From Syntrophaceae bacterium (GTDB taxonomy: Bacteria > Desulfobacterota > Syntrophia > Syntrophales > Smithellaceae), in assembly GCA_003139775.1 (NCBI GenBank), contig PLGI01000137.1, positions 1 through 46,179 on the forward strand: a DNA stretch of 46,179 nt, given 5' to 3'. A program made the position numbers and the translations under genes. Under the pieces are notes generated by a model. It had not been told where the DNA came from and did not search any database. It was given only the letters and a program-made list of their open reading frames with translations. Below are positions 31,452 through 42,030 of the stretch, in pieces. Positions within the stretch are counted from its first letter, which is position 1. Each line of letters starts with the position of its first letter.

Positions 31452-33596
31452 ATGAAATATAAAGATTGCCAACACAAAGATAAAAAGAAGAAACCCAAAT
31501 ACAGCGAAAATGTATGGGTGCGGGAAGTTTTCAGCAATGGCCAGCAATCCCTGCAAAGCATTATTGGAAGCTCTCCTATTCCCGCGTTTATAATCGGGAA
31601 GGACCATCTGATTATCTACTGGAATAAGGCTCTGGAAGAACTAAGCGGAATCAAGTCCGAAGAGGTGGTAGGTACCGGACAGCAATGGAGGGCATTTTAT
31701 AAAAGCGAAAGACCCTCCATTGCCGATTTGCTAGTCGATGGATTTCAAAAAGAGATACGCCATTGGTATGCCGGTAAATTCATCAAGTCAAAATTGATTG
31801 CCGGCGCCTATGAGGCTACCGATTTCTTTCCTGAACTTGGGAAAAAGGGACGATGGCTGCGCTTTACCGCCGCCGTTATCCGGAATTCCAAAGGCGCCGT
31901 TATTGGAGCGGTAGAAACGCTTGAAGATATAACTCAGGCAAAAAGGGCGGAAGAGGCGTTATTGAAAGCTCATGAAGATCTGGAAATTAAAGTAAAAGAA
32001 CGCACGCATAAATTGGCGAAAACCAACAAAGCCTTAAAAGAGACTACAGATCATTTGTCCCTTATCCTCGAGTTCCTTCCTATTGTTTCCTATACCTGTA
32101 ACGCCGATGAAAATTTAACGATTACTTTTGTCAGCAACCGCATCAAAGAAATTACCGGATACACGCCTGAACAATTCACGAACGATCCGACTTTTTGGCA
32201 GAAGCACATCCATCCTGACGAACAAAAAGAGATACTCAAAGAGTTGAAATCGGCCACGCACAAAGGAACTTACAAGTTCGAGTATCGTTTTCAGGCGGCC
32301 GACGGTTCTTATCGCTGGTTTTCCGATCATCGCCGTTTGATCAAGCCGGGCAATCGTTCCCGAAGATATATGGTTGGCGCCTGGCAAGATATAACTGAAA
32401 ACAGGAGAGTTCGTCAGGAGGGGGAACTCCGTATGCAACAGATGATTCAATCCCATAAATTAAAAGCCCTCGGTGAAGTTGTAACGGGAGTCGCCCACGA
32501 AATAAACAATCCGGTTAGTTTTATTGCCAACAACATTCCTCTCTTGGAAGAAATGTGGACTGCCGTGGAACCGATTCTGGCCAGCGATGGAGCCTCTCAT
32601 CCGGATTGGGGTGATAAAGGTATCAGTTATGTGGAAGTCTGTACAAATATGAAAGAAATTATTGAAGAGTTCAAAATAGCTTCCCAACGCATCAAGCGTG
32701 TCATTACGGGACTAAAAGAATTTGCCCGGGTGGATGAAACAGTACAAAAGAAACCGATTCAAATTGAGGAAGTCATTCAGGGAGTTCTGATTATTGTCGG
32801 CGCTCAGGTTCGTAAAACTGTCTCCCGCATCGACCTTTATATAGACAGCGGTTTGCCCACCATTCAGGGACATTTTCAAAAAATCGAGCAGGTAATCGCC
32901 AATCTGCTGATTAACGCGCATCAATCTATTACGCCCGACAGAAAAGGAAGAATAATTATTACTGTAAGAAATATCGAAAGATTGAACGCAATTCTGATCG
33001 AAATTGAAGATAACGGCATCGGTATGAAAAAAGAAGTGCTGGATCATATTTTTGAGCCTTTCTTTACGACTCGCCGGGATCGGGAAGGAACGGGTCTTGG
33101 GCTTTCCATTTCTTATGGACTAATCAAAGAGCATCGGGGAATAATAGGGGTTACTTCCCGTCCCGATATCGGCAGTCGGTTTTTCATCTACCTTCCTTTA
33201 GACGCTAAAACACAAATAAATATTAGTCCAGCCATACTTTGCTGTGATAGTGATGCCTCTTATCTCAATGAACTTAAAATGAGTTTTGTTGATGTTATTG
33301 ACTGGTGCTGCGGTTCTAATGATACCTCCGAAGATGTCATTGCCTATCTGGAAACCCATCCGGAGGTGGATATTTTTATTTCGGAAATCAAACTGCCGGC
33401 AATGAACGGATGGAAACTCACGAAGAAAATCAAAGAACGTTTTCCTCTTCTGTCCGTAATTCTTTACTCATCCGACCCCCTGTCCGAGAAACAAGAAGGA
33501 AGGATAGCCGACAAACCGGATTATCTGCTTAAGAAACCTTTCAGTATGCTGCAATTACAAAATATAATTCGTGAAATGGGAAGGCAGAGATTATGA
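31452..33596 (+). CDS. PAS-PAS sensor histidine kinase with degenerate C-terminal receiver
   Basis: 714 aa, apparently cytoplasmic with no membrane helix. Domains: PAS 1 (~35-165) of an unusual type with IIYWNKALEELSGI, QQWRAFYKSERPSIADLLVD and RWLRFTAAVIR; coiled-coil (~165-200); PAS 2 (~205-320) with PEQFTNDP and YRWFSDHRRLI; HisKA with TGVAHEINNPVSF; HATPase with NLLINAHQSI, DNGIGM and GTGLGLSIS; then a receiver-like domain (~595-714) where the phospho-acceptor position reads ISEIKLPAMNG, giving Glu not Asp. PAS 1 closely resembles the three PAS copies at 44090. It overlaps the activator gene by 4 bp, forming a two-component pair. Confidence 0.92.
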   Translation: MKYKDCQHKDKKKKPKYSENVWVREVFSNGQQSLQSIIGSSPIPAFIIGKDHLIIYWNKALEELSGIKSEEVVGTGQQWRAFYKSERPSIADLLVDGFQKEIRHWYAGKFIKSKLIAGAYEATDFFPELGKKGRWLRFTAAVIRNSKGAVIGAVETLEDITQAKRAEEALLKAHEDLEIKVKERTHKLAKTNKALKETTDHLSLILEFLPIVSYTCNADENLTITFVSNRIKEITGYTPEQFTNDPTFWQKHIHPDEQKEILKELKSATHKGTYKFEYRFQAADGSYRWFSDHRRLIKPGNRSRRYMVGAWQDITENRRVRQEGELRMQQMIQSHKLKALGEVVTGVAHEINNPVSFIANNIPLLEEMWTAVEPILASDGASHPDWGDKGISYVEVCTNMKEIIEEFKIASQRIKRVITGLKEFARVDETVQKKPIQIEEVIQGVLIIVGAQVRKTVSRIDLYIDSGLPTIQGHFQKIEQVIANLLINAHQSITPDRKGRIIITVRNIERLNAILIEIEDNGIGMKKEVLDHIFEPFFTTRRDREGTGLGLSISYGLIKEHRGIIGVTSRPDIGSRFFIYLPLDAKTQINISPAILCCDSDASYLNELKMSFVDVIDWCCGSNDTSEDVIAYLETHPEVDIFISEIKLPAMNGWKLTKKIKERFPLLSVILYSSDPLSEKQEGRIADKPDYLLKKPFSMLQLQNIIREMGRQRL

Positions 33597-34960
33597 GAAT
33601 TCTGATTGTTGATGATGAAGAAGTAGCCCTGAATTCGGTGAAGCGTCTGCTTAAATGGCGGGGCATCAGGAACGTGGATATCTGTAATAACGGCAGGGAT
33701 GCCATTACCAAAATTAAAGAAACGGATTTTGATATTGTGCTTCTTGATCTGCTTATGCCGGAAGTCGACGGCTTGCAGGTTCTGGAATCCGCAAGACCTT
33801 ACCGCCCTCATACCGAATTCATTATTCTCACGGCTATTGATGACATTCCAACCACGGTTAAAGCAATTCGTCTGGGCGCTTATGATTATCTTGTCAAACC
33901 GGTGGATAACGATCTCCTTTTTCTGGCCATTAAGAGAGCCTATGAACGCAGGGGTTTGCTCATCGGTTTATCAGCGACATCTGGGGATAATAAAAATAAA
34001 ATTCCAAATGCCTTTTCTGATATTATTACTCAATGTCCGCAGATGTGTTCCATCCTGTCCTATGCTCAGGTTATGGCCGGAGGCGGCAACCCCATAATGA
34101 TTACCGGAGAATCCGGAACGGGCAAGGAACTTGTTGCCAAAGGCATTCATCAGGCCGGGCCGATGCCCCAGGGTCCATTCATCGCCGTTAATGTCAGCGC
34201 TATTCCGGCCAGCATGTTTGAAAGCCAGTTTTTCGGTCATGCTAAAGGAGCATTTACAGGCGCGGAGACGCCGCACCGGGGCTATTTTGAACAGGCGGAC
34301 GGAGGGACTCTTTTCCTTGACGAAATCGGAGAACTACCGATAGACCTGCAAACAAAACTGCTCCGTGTGCTGGAAGAAAAATCTTTCTATCCTCTCGGCG
34401 CATCAAAGCCGGTCTGGGTGGACGTAAGAGTTATCTCCGCTTCCAACAGTAATATTGAGAAGGACTGCCAGGAGGGCAATTTCAGGCTGGATCTGCTCTA
34501 CCGGCTGAAATCCGTCCATATTCACCTGCCTCCTTTGAGAGAAAGACAGGGAGATATTCCTTTGCTCGCGTCCCATTTTCTACGCAAGGCATGCAGTAAT
34601 TATAATAAAGAGGTTTTCGGTTTCAGTCCTGAGGCCATGGATTTATTAAACGGTAGAGATTACCCTGGCAACGTACGGGAATTGGCTCAAATTATTGAAA
34701 ACGCCGTTTTGCTAACCGACTCCAATCTTATTCTGCCCGGTCATCTCGGAATGATGTCAAATACTATATCCTCTTTAGCGCGCCAATTATGCACATTGAA
34801 AGAAAACGATGAAGCGCATCTGGTCTATGTTTTGACCAATGCTAATGCCGATCGCGGCAAGGTCGCGCAAATTCTTGGAATAACCGTCAGGCAACTTCAG
34901 CGGAAGATCGCCGCCATGAAAAAAAATCCCCAGTGGGAATCAATTCTTCGCGACATTTAA
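33593..34960 (+). CDS. Sigma-54-dependent response regulator (NtrC family)
   Basis: 455 aa: receiver with conserved Asp in DIVLLDLLMPEVDG, AAA+ domain with Walker A GESGTGKELVA, the sigma-54 contact loop GAFTGA, Walker B GGTLFLDEIGELP and arginine-finger region RVISASNSN, then a Fis-type HTH (VAQILGITVRQLQRKIAAM). It overlaps the kinase gene by 4 bp and is its likely partner. A perfect-spacing -24/-12 promoter about 325 bp downstream of its stop, reading into rsbRD and the atp genes, is an obvious candidate target. Confidence 0.95.
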   Translation: MRILIVDDEEVALNSVKRLLKWRGIRNVDICNNGRDAITKIKETDFDIVLLDLLMPEVDGLQVLESARPYRPHTEFIILTAIDDIPTTVKAIRLGAYDYLVKPVDNDLLFLAIKRAYERRGLLIGLSATSGDNKNKIPNAFSDIITQCPQMCSILSYAQVMAGGGNPIMITGESGTGKELVAKGIHQAGPMPQGPFIAVNVSAIPASMFESQFFGHAKGAFTGAETPHRGYFEQADGGTLFLDEIGELPIDLQTKLLRVLEEKSFYPLGASKPVWVDVRVISASNSNIEKDCQEGNFRLDLLYRLKSVHIHLPPLRERQGDIPLLASHFLRKACSNYNKEVFGFSPEAMDLLNGRDYPGNVRELAQIIENAVLLTDSNLILPGHLGMMSNTISSLARQLCTLKENDEAHLVYVLTNANADRGKVAQILGITVRQLQRKIAAMKKNPQWESILRDI

Positions 34961-35199
34961 GTCATTCGGGGTGACATAAAGGTCTTAATCGTTAAGCTCC
35001 TATATCTAAAGACTATTGTTTTTTTTTATGTCTGCAAATTTCTTCGAGCGACTTTCCCGGCGACGTTTATTTCGTATTTCCGTTTATTTCCTCTCTTGAT
35101 AATTCATGAATATCCGGCAAAAGACGATAAATTTATTTTTTATCAACCGTATTATTCCATGAGAGTTAGAATCCATAACTATTCAACAACACTGGATTC

Positions 35200-35217
35200 C
35201 CCCGGCATGCGCCGGGG
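35200..35217. repeat. GC-rich palindrome CCCCGGC/GCCGGGG
   Basis: 7-bp perfect hairpin with loop ATGC, nearly identical to the one at 836-853. Surroundings read TGGATTCC before it and GTTCCC after it, in the manner of a REP-type repeat. The 370-bp gap holds this and the sigma-54 promoter, but no gene. Confidence 0.6.
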
Positions 35218-35285
35218 TTCCCTGCCGGGCGTCGTTGTCCGCGCGCGAAAGAGGGACAGGAAATAAAATACAAAAAAACTTTTTA

Positions 35286-35301
35286 TGGCATGGCCGTTGC
35301 T
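35286..35301 (+). promoter_or_regulatory. Sigma-54 (-24/-12) promoter upstream of rsbRD-atp
   Basis: TGGCATGGCCGTTGC matches the sigma-54 consensus TGGCACnnnnnTTGC with GG and GC exactly 10 bp apart. It lies 30-45 bp upstream of the first RsbRD-like gene and 325 bp downstream of the sigma-54 activator gene. Expected start of transcription near 35312. Confidence 0.85.
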
Positions 35302-35331
35302 CTTTCCTATTATTGAAAGGAAAGAGTTGTG

Positions 35332-35790
35332 ATGAAAGCTTTTACCGCAAAACTTGTCGATTTAACTCAAAAAAACGCGGAAGCAATCGCCATGCAATGG
35401 GCAAGGGATGTAAAAACTAACGAAAAAACTTATGCCTATCATGAGGCATCTGAGGACAAGATTATTCATCAAGCTAAAGATTTTTACAATAACTTTCAAA
35501 TGATGTTTCTTAATGAATCACCATATGAACAAGCGGAAGAAATTTTCGAAAAGTACGCGGAGGAAAGATACAGGGAAGGAATCCCCCTGCATGAAGCACT
35601 GTATGCCCTGATTTTAATGCGGAGGCATATGTGGTTATACGCGGAATTTCAAGCTATGTTTAATGCAGAGGTAGAGCACCGGCAGGCGGTGGGAAGTCTC
35701 AGCCGTACAATTCTTATGTTCGACTACATTATATATGTTGTTGCCAGAAAATTCTGGAAATTAATGAAACTGGAGTTTATGGCGATATAA
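35332..35790 (+). CDS. RsbRD N-terminal-domain protein 1
   Basis: 152 aa from ATG 35332, with AAAGGAAAGAG upstream. It matches the RsbRD N-terminal domain (a helical, globin-like sensor fold seen on RsbR-type stressosome proteins) but lacks the STAS partner domain. The conserved core is ALILMRRHMWLYAEFQAMF and SRTILMFDYIIYVV. It is a paralogue of the protein at 45554 and lies directly downstream of a sigma-54 promoter, 41 bp before atpD. I infer a sensory or regulatory role connected to the ATPase region; direct function unknown. Confidence 0.78.
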   Translation: MKAFTAKLVDLTQKNAEAIAMQWARDVKTNEKTYAYHEASEDKIIHQAKDFYNNFQMMFLNESPYEQAEEIFEKYAEERYREGIPLHEALYALILMRRHMWLYAEFQAMFNAEVEHRQAVGSLSRTILMFDYIIYVVARKFWKLMKLEFMAI

Positions 35791-35819
35791 AATACGCTGT
35801 GATTGATGGAACAAATTAA

Positions 35820-37591
<1,772 letters not shown>

Positions 37592-37596
<5 letters not shown>

Positions 37597-37780
37597 TAAT
37601 GAGACTCTCTGAAAAGGAGCGAAGTGAATAACCTAAAGGTCACTGTAGGTTTGAAGTGTAAGTCGTAATGAGACTAAAATTTCAGAAGCAAAGCGCAATG
37701 AAGTTTTTTAGTCGAATTATCCAATAGCCAGAGGCTATTGGAAATGACCCCAGGAGCGCAGCGACGCGGGATGAATAGGG
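37592..37780 (+). repeat. Hairpin array inside the atp operon (atpC-atpQ)
   Basis: TAATGAGACTCTCTGAAAAG, loop GGAGCGAAGTGA interrupted by ATAACCTAAAGGTCAC, GTCGTAATGAGACTAAAA, stem with loop GAAGCAAAGCGCAATG, TAGTCGAATTATCC, CCAATAGC/GCTATTGG hairpin, then ACCCCAGGAGCGCAGCGACG. The 228-bp gap separates atpC from atpQ. Ordinary N-ATPase operons are tightly packed. Confidence 0.88.
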
Positions 37781-37824
37781 AAAGGAACTTAAAACGTAGA
37801 ACATCTCCAGGAGAGTAAATAAAT

Positions 37825-38163
37825 ATGGTTGAAATAAAACGAACACCGGAGACGCGCCGACAGAAAATTGCGGATCGTTTTGCCGAACAGATGGCTAGAA
37901 AAGAGGCACTGCGGCTCAGGGGCCTCCGTCATAAAGGCGAGACTGTCTGGTTCGGATTGGGCATGTTCGGGATTGTCGGCTGGGCCGTCGCTATTCCCTC
38001 GCTGGTCGGCGTTGCGCTGGGTCTATGGATTGACCGCACCTGGCCCAGTCAATATTCGTGGGCGTTGATGTTTCTTATTGCCGGTGTCATAGTCGGCTGC
38101 ATTAACGCTGCTTATTGGGTGAAAAAAGTTCGCAGTAAAATTATTGAGGATGATGATGAATAA
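37825..38163 (+). CDS. atpQ: N-ATPase AtpQ (AtpI-like membrane protein)
   Basis: 112-aa membrane protein specific to N-ATPase operons. It has a charged N-terminal region (TPETRRQKIADRFAEQMARK), then two hydrophobic helices (FGLGMFGIVGWAVAIPSLVG and SWALMFLIAGVIVGCINAA) with an intervening GLWIDRTWPSQYS. A role in assembly or ion supply to the c-ring is proposed for the AtpI/Q class. CAGGAGAG precedes the ATG. The stop overlaps atpR. Confidence 0.9.
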   Translation: MVEIKRTPETRRQKIADRFAEQMARKEALRLRGLRHKGETVWFGLGMFGIVGWAVAIPSLVGVALGLWIDRTWPSQYSWALMFLIAGVIVGCINAAYWVKKVRSKIIEDDDE

Positions 38164-38467
38164 CTTTATTAACATGAATATGGCCGTCATTTTGGCAGCG
38201 GATTTTTTTGCGGGCATGGTGCTGGGAGCGTTTTATTTTATAGGACTGTGGCGGACTGTGCGGCAGTTGCCATCCATAAAAAGTCCCGCATACCTGCTGC
38301 TTGGAAGTTTAATTTTAAGGATGGCAGTGGTGATGGCGGTATTTTATTTTATTATGGGAACAGGACATTGGGAGCGACTGGCCTCGGCCATGTTGGGATT
38401 TATTATTACAAAAAAGATTTTAACATATCGATTAGGACCGCAAAACGCGGTGGAAACTGTTAACTGA
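38156..38467 (+). CDS. atpR: N-ATPase AtpR
   Basis: About 103 aa from ATG 38156 (GAGG 6 bp upstream). A second small membrane protein typical of N-ATPase operons, with three hydrophobic helices (MAVILAADFFAGMVLGAFYF; YLLLGSLILRMAVVMAVFYF; LASAMLGFIITKKIL). AtpR proteins are thought to assist c-ring or Na+-related assembly. The gene overlaps atpQ by 8 bp and precedes atpB. An earlier ATG at 38150 is also possible. Confidence 0.88.
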   Translation: MNNFINMNMAVILAADFFAGMVLGAFYFIGLWRTVRQLPSIKSPAYLLLGSLILRMAVVMAVFYFIMGTGHWERLASAMLGFIITKKILTYRLGPQNAVETVN

Positions 38468-38511
38468 ATAAACTCGGGTGGGCAACATTCGCCGCCGCAT
38501 GGAGATTCCAT

Positions 38512-39237
38512 ATGGAAGTTGTGTCTCTCAATCAGATCAGTCCGGACCAGGTTATAATATGGAGTTGGTGGTTTATCACCATCAATGTGACAATGCTCTA
38601 TACTTGGCTCGTGATGGCAATCCTTGTAGTCGGTTCCTGGTTGGTTACGCGTAACCTCTCGACGGAGATGAACGCATCCCGTTGGCAGCATTTTCTGGAA
38701 GTGATTATTTCCATCATCAGGAATGAAATTAGAGAAATGACCAAAAGAGGAGCGGATAGCTATATCCCTCTGGTCGGAACGCTTTTTCTTTTCATTTGCG
38801 TCTCCAATGTTCTGGTGATTGTGCCGGGATTCGTCGCCCCTACTTCCTCTATTACTACAACAGCGGCACTGGCCACATGTGTTTTTATCGCTGTTCCCTT
38901 CTACGGCATATCCCGCATCGGCTTTGGTCATTATCTGAAGGAATATTTTCAACCCACTTTCATCTTTTTTCCGTTCCATGTCATGGGAGAACTTTCCAGG
39001 ACACTCGCTCTGACAGTGCGGCTTTTCGGCAATATAATGAGTCATGAAAAAGTCATCGGGATACTGCTGGCGGTTACCCCTTTCCTGTTCCCCGTTGTCA
39101 TGCAGGTCCTGGGGCTTTTGATCGGTGTAATTCAGGCCTACATTTTTGCGATACTTTCCATGGTTTATATAGCCTCAGCGCTCAGCGCCGAGGATGATTA
39201 TCCGAAAGAAGTAAAAGAAGAAGGCTCTACAGCCTAA
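38512..39237 (+). CDS. atpB: N-ATPase subunit a
   Basis: 241-aa integral membrane subunit a forming the ion half-channels. Seen: several hydrophobic helices and the family core GELSRTLALTVRLFGNIMSHE, whose LTVRLFGN arginine is the essential stator Arg facing the c-ring. Its length and LTVRLFGN motif are normal for the family. GGAGAT precedes the ATG. atpE follows after 26 bp. Confidence 0.95.
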   Translation: MEVVSLNQISPDQVIIWSWWFITINVTMLYTWLVMAILVVGSWLVTRNLSTEMNASRWQHFLEVIISIIRNEIREMTKRGADSYIPLVGTLFLFICVSNVLVIVPGFVAPTSSITTTAALATCVFIAVPFYGISRIGFGHYLKEYFQPTFIFFPFHVMGELSRTLALTVRLFGNIMSHEKVIGILLAVTPFLFPVVMQVLGLLIGVIQAYIFAILSMVYIASALSAEDDYPKEVKEEGSTA

Positions 39238-39263
39238 ACAATTTGATTAAAGGAGGAGTATTT

Positions 39264-39530
39264 ATGGATAGTGTAAGTTTGGTCGCGATGGCCTCTATTA
39301 TCGGCGCAGGTTTGGCGATTGGTATCGGTGCAATTGGCCCTGGCTTGGGTATGGGACTGGCTATTGCCCAGGCGCTGGCGGCAATAGCTCAGCAACCGGA
39401 TGAAAGGAACTCTCTGACCCGAACACTTTTTGTCGGATTGGCCATGATTGAATCCGTTGCCATCTATTGCTTTGTTATCTCGATGATCCTGATTTTTGCT
39501 AATCCTTTCTGGAGTCACGTTATAAAGTGA
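39264..39530 (+). CDS. atpE: N-ATPase subunit c, ion-site variant
   Basis: 88-aa two-helix c subunit. ATG 39264 is chosen because AAAGGAGGAG precedes it. Helix 1 has GAIGPGLGMGLAIAQAL, and helix 2 has VGLAMIESVAIYCF. The essential ion-binding Glu (E63) and Ser64 are present. At the position aligned with Gln32 of Na+-type c subunits (G-Q-G in Ilyobacter) this protein has Met (M30), and the Thr after Ser is Val. The complete Na+ ligand set is therefore not present. The typical N-ATPase alternative of Glu at that position is also absent. Confidence 0.94.
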   Translation: MDSVSLVAMASIIGAGLAIGIGAIGPGLGMGLAIAQALAAIAQQPDERNSLTRTLFVGLAMIESVAIYCFVISMILIFANPFWSHVIK

Positions 39531-39542
39531 GGGGGATGATCC

Positions 39543-40313
39543 ATGCATATCAACTGGTTTGTTTTTTTAGCGCAAATCTTTAATTTCCTCCTGCTCATGT
39601 ACCTGTTGAAACGCCTTCTTTACGGGCGGATCATCAAGGCTATGGATGACCGGGAAGCAAATATTGCCGCGCGGTTTGCCGAAGCCGAGGAGCTGAAGGT
39701 CAAGGCCAACGAGGAAGCCGAACTCTACGAAAAGCGCAATCAGCTGCTTAACGAAACCAAAGACCGGATGCTCAATGAGGCGACAATGGCCGCTGACGCC
39801 AAGCGCAAGGAGTTGATGGAGAAGGTGCGCGTGGAAGTAGATCAGGTCAAAATACGCTGGCAGGACATGCTGTCGCGCGAGCAGGATGCTTTTTTCTATG
39901 ATTTGCGGCAGCGTGCGGCCAAAGAATTATACGCCACGGCGCGCAAGGCTCTCAGAGATCTGGCGGACGCCGATCTGGAGGAGAGAATTGTCGATGAATT
40001 CTTGCGGCGGGTTAAAGCGCTCGATGAGGAAAAAAGCGTTCAGATGCGCAAAGCGATCAGCGGCGGCGGCAATCGCGTGACCATCCAGAGCGCTTTTGGT
40101 ATTCCCGCCCTGAGGCGGACTCAAATCGAGGAAACCTTGAAAAAGCAGATCACCAATGGTTTTACGATCAACTATTTGCAGCAGCCGGAGATTGTGTCGG
40201 GCATTGAAATGCGGGTGAACGGGCATAAGATCGCTTGGAGTCTCAATGAGTATCTGGAAACTCTGGTGGAGAACTTAACCGAAACTCTACAGAAAGAGGC
40301 ACATGCGGCGTAA
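39543..40313 (+). CDS. atpF: N-ATPase subunit b (long, delta-like C-terminus)
   Basis: 256 aa, longer than usual for b (~160 aa). The N-terminal membrane segment (NWFVFLAQIFNFLLLMYLLK) is followed by a long charged coiled-coil stator region (~30-170). The C-terminal ~90 residues include QPEIVSGIEMRVNGHKIAWS, which resembles the end of delta/OSCP subunits. N-ATPase operons lack atpH, so this extension probably supplies its role. GGGGGATG precedes the ATG. A repeat array follows before atpA. Confidence 0.93.
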   Translation: MHINWFVFLAQIFNFLLLMYLLKRLLYGRIIKAMDDREANIAARFAEAEELKVKANEEAELYEKRNQLLNETKDRMLNEATMAADAKRKELMEKVRVEVDQVKIRWQDMLSREQDAFFYDLRQRAAKELYATARKALRDLADADLEERIVDEFLRRVKALDEEKSVQMRKAISGGGNRVTIQSAFGIPALRRTQIEETLKKQITNGFTINYLQQPEIVSGIEMRVNGHKIAWSLNEYLETLVENLTETLQKEAHAA

Positions 40314-40323
40314 TTACACTCGC

Positions 40324-40434
40324 TGATAATGAGACCCAAGCTTCAGAAACAGAGTGCACTGAAGCTTGCTGGACGAATTATACCAGGCGCGTAGCGCCGT
40401 GGTAAAACTAATGGAATAAAGCGACGCGGGATAA
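40324..40434 (+). repeat. Hairpin array inside the atp operon (atpF-atpA)
   Basis: ATAATGAGACCC, AAGCTTCAG/CTGAAGCTT hairpin with loop AAACAGAGTGCA, GGACGAATTATACC, then ACCAGGCGCGTAGCGCCGTGG, followed by AAGCGACGCGGGAT. It ends ~25 bp before the atpA start. Confidence 0.88.
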
Positions 40435-40461
40435 AAGACGGTGAATAGGCAGGAGGCGAAG

Positions 40462-42030
40462 ATGAATCAAGAAGCGAACCAATTAGAAAGTCAGGAATTG
40501 AAAACCTTCCTGGACGATACGTTTGATACTATGGACAAGGTTCTGGATGATCAAAATCCTGAACTACGGCAATACGAAATAGGTACGGTCAATTTTGTTG
40601 GACGCGATATTGCCAGAGTCGGCGGCTTGCCGCATATTCGCGCGGAGGAACTAGTCCGCTTTGCGGGAAATTATATGGGGCTGGTTTTCAATATCGATCC
40701 GGCGGAAATAGGCGTGATTATGCTGGATCCCAGTGAACATCTGCAAGTGGGTTCGGAAGTGCAGCGTACCAAGCGCGTTCTGGATGTGCCGGTGGGAGAC
40801 GGCCTTTTGGGACGGGTGGTAGATCCTCTGGGCAGACCGCTCGATGGCTTGGGCGAGGTCAATACAGTCATGCGTCTGCCGGTGGAAAGACCGGCGCCTG
40901 CGGTTATGGACCGCGCGCCGGTAGTAGTGCCTTTGCAGACCGGTATTAAAGTTATCGACGCGTTGATTCCCGTCGGGCGCGGCCAGCGCGAATTAATTTT
41001 GGGCGACAGAATGACCGGTAAAACGGCTATTGCCGTGGATACGATCATTAATCAGAAAGAAACGGGGATTATCTCCATTTATTGCGCCATCGGCAAGAAA
41101 AGCGCCGACGTAGCCAGGGTGATTGCCGAACTGCGCGATCACGGTGTGATGGGATCGTGCATCGTGGTAGTGGCCACCGGAGAAGACACTCCCGGTCTGC
41201 AGTTTATCGCGCCTTACGCGGCTACGAGCATGGGAGAATACTTTGTGGAGCAGGGCAAGGATGTGCTGATCATTTATGACGATCTCACATCGCACGCCCG
41301 TGCCTATCGCGAAGTGTCGCTGCTGTTGCGGCGGCCACCGGGACGCGAAGCTTTCCCCGGCGATATATTTTACATCCACTCTCGTCTGTTGGAGCGTTCC
41401 ACGCATATGCGGCCGGAATTAGGCGGCGGATCGTTGACATCCCTGCCCATTACTGAAACGGAAGCGCAGGACATGTCGTCTTACATTCCGACCAATCTGA
41501 TTTCCATCACGGACGGGCAGATTTATCTTTCGCCGGTTCTTTTCAGCAAAGGCATTCTGCCGGCGGTTGATGTCGGCAAATCCGTATCGCGTGTGGGCGG
41601 CAAAACGCAATTGCCCGCGTATCGTTCCGTGGCCGGCGATCTGCGCTTGTCCTACTCGCAATTTGAAGAACTGGAATCCTTCTCCCGCTTCGGGACCAGG
41701 CTTGATGAGAGTACCCGCAAGATTCTGGAACGCGGTTGGCGCGTGCGTGAAATTCTCAAACAGGGGCAGTACAAGCCTTTGCGAGCTTCTGAGCAGATTG
41801 CCAGTCTGCTTTCCGTGACCGGCGGCGCGCTGGATAAGGTGCCGACGGAAAAAATCCGCGAAGTGGAACGTGTTCTGCTCGAAGCGGTCAATCAGGAATT
41901 GCCGGAATTGTGCGAACGCATCGAGTCCGGGAAAAAACTGGAAATGAGCGATCGCGACAACGTTATGGAGAAAATCAAACCGGCCATTGCGCCGTTTGAA
42001 GAAGTCGAGGAAGCAAATGCAAACAACTGA
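40462..42030 (+). CDS. atpA: N-ATPase subunit alpha
   Basis: 522 aa from ATG 40462 (AGGAGG upstream; the track's GTG start at 40441 is less likely). Nucleotide-binding alpha subunit. The P-loop reads [11 protein letters not shown], where most F1 alpha subunits have GDRQTGKT, a conservative change at the third P-loop position. The arginine finger region [21 protein letters not shown] and late [12 protein letters not shown] are present. The 3' end overlaps atpG by 14 bp. Confidence 0.96.
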   Translation: MNQEANQLESQELKTFLDDTFDTMDKVLDDQNPELRQYEIGTVNFVGRDIARVGGLPHIRAEELVRFAGNYMGLVFNIDPAEIGVIMLDPSEHLQVGSEVQRTKRVLDVPVGDGLLGRVVDPLGRPLDGLGEVNTVMRLPVERPAPAVMDRAPVVVPLQTGIKVIDALIPVGRGQRELILGDRMTGKTAIAVDTIINQKETGIISIYCAIGKKSADVARVIAELRDHGVMGSCIVVVATGEDTPGLQFIAPYAATSMGEYFVEQGKDVLIIYDDLTSHARAYREVSLLLRRPPGREAFPGDIFYIHSRLLERSTHMRPELGGGSLTSLPITETEAQDMSSYIPTNLISITDGQIYLSPVLFSKGILPAVDVGKSVSRVGGKTQLPAYRSVAGDLRLSYSQFEELESFSRFGTRLDESTRKILERGWRVREILKQGQYKPLRASEQIASLLSVTGGALDKVPTEKIREVERVLLEAVNQELPELCERIESGKKLEMSDRDNVMEKIKPAIAPFEEVEEANANN

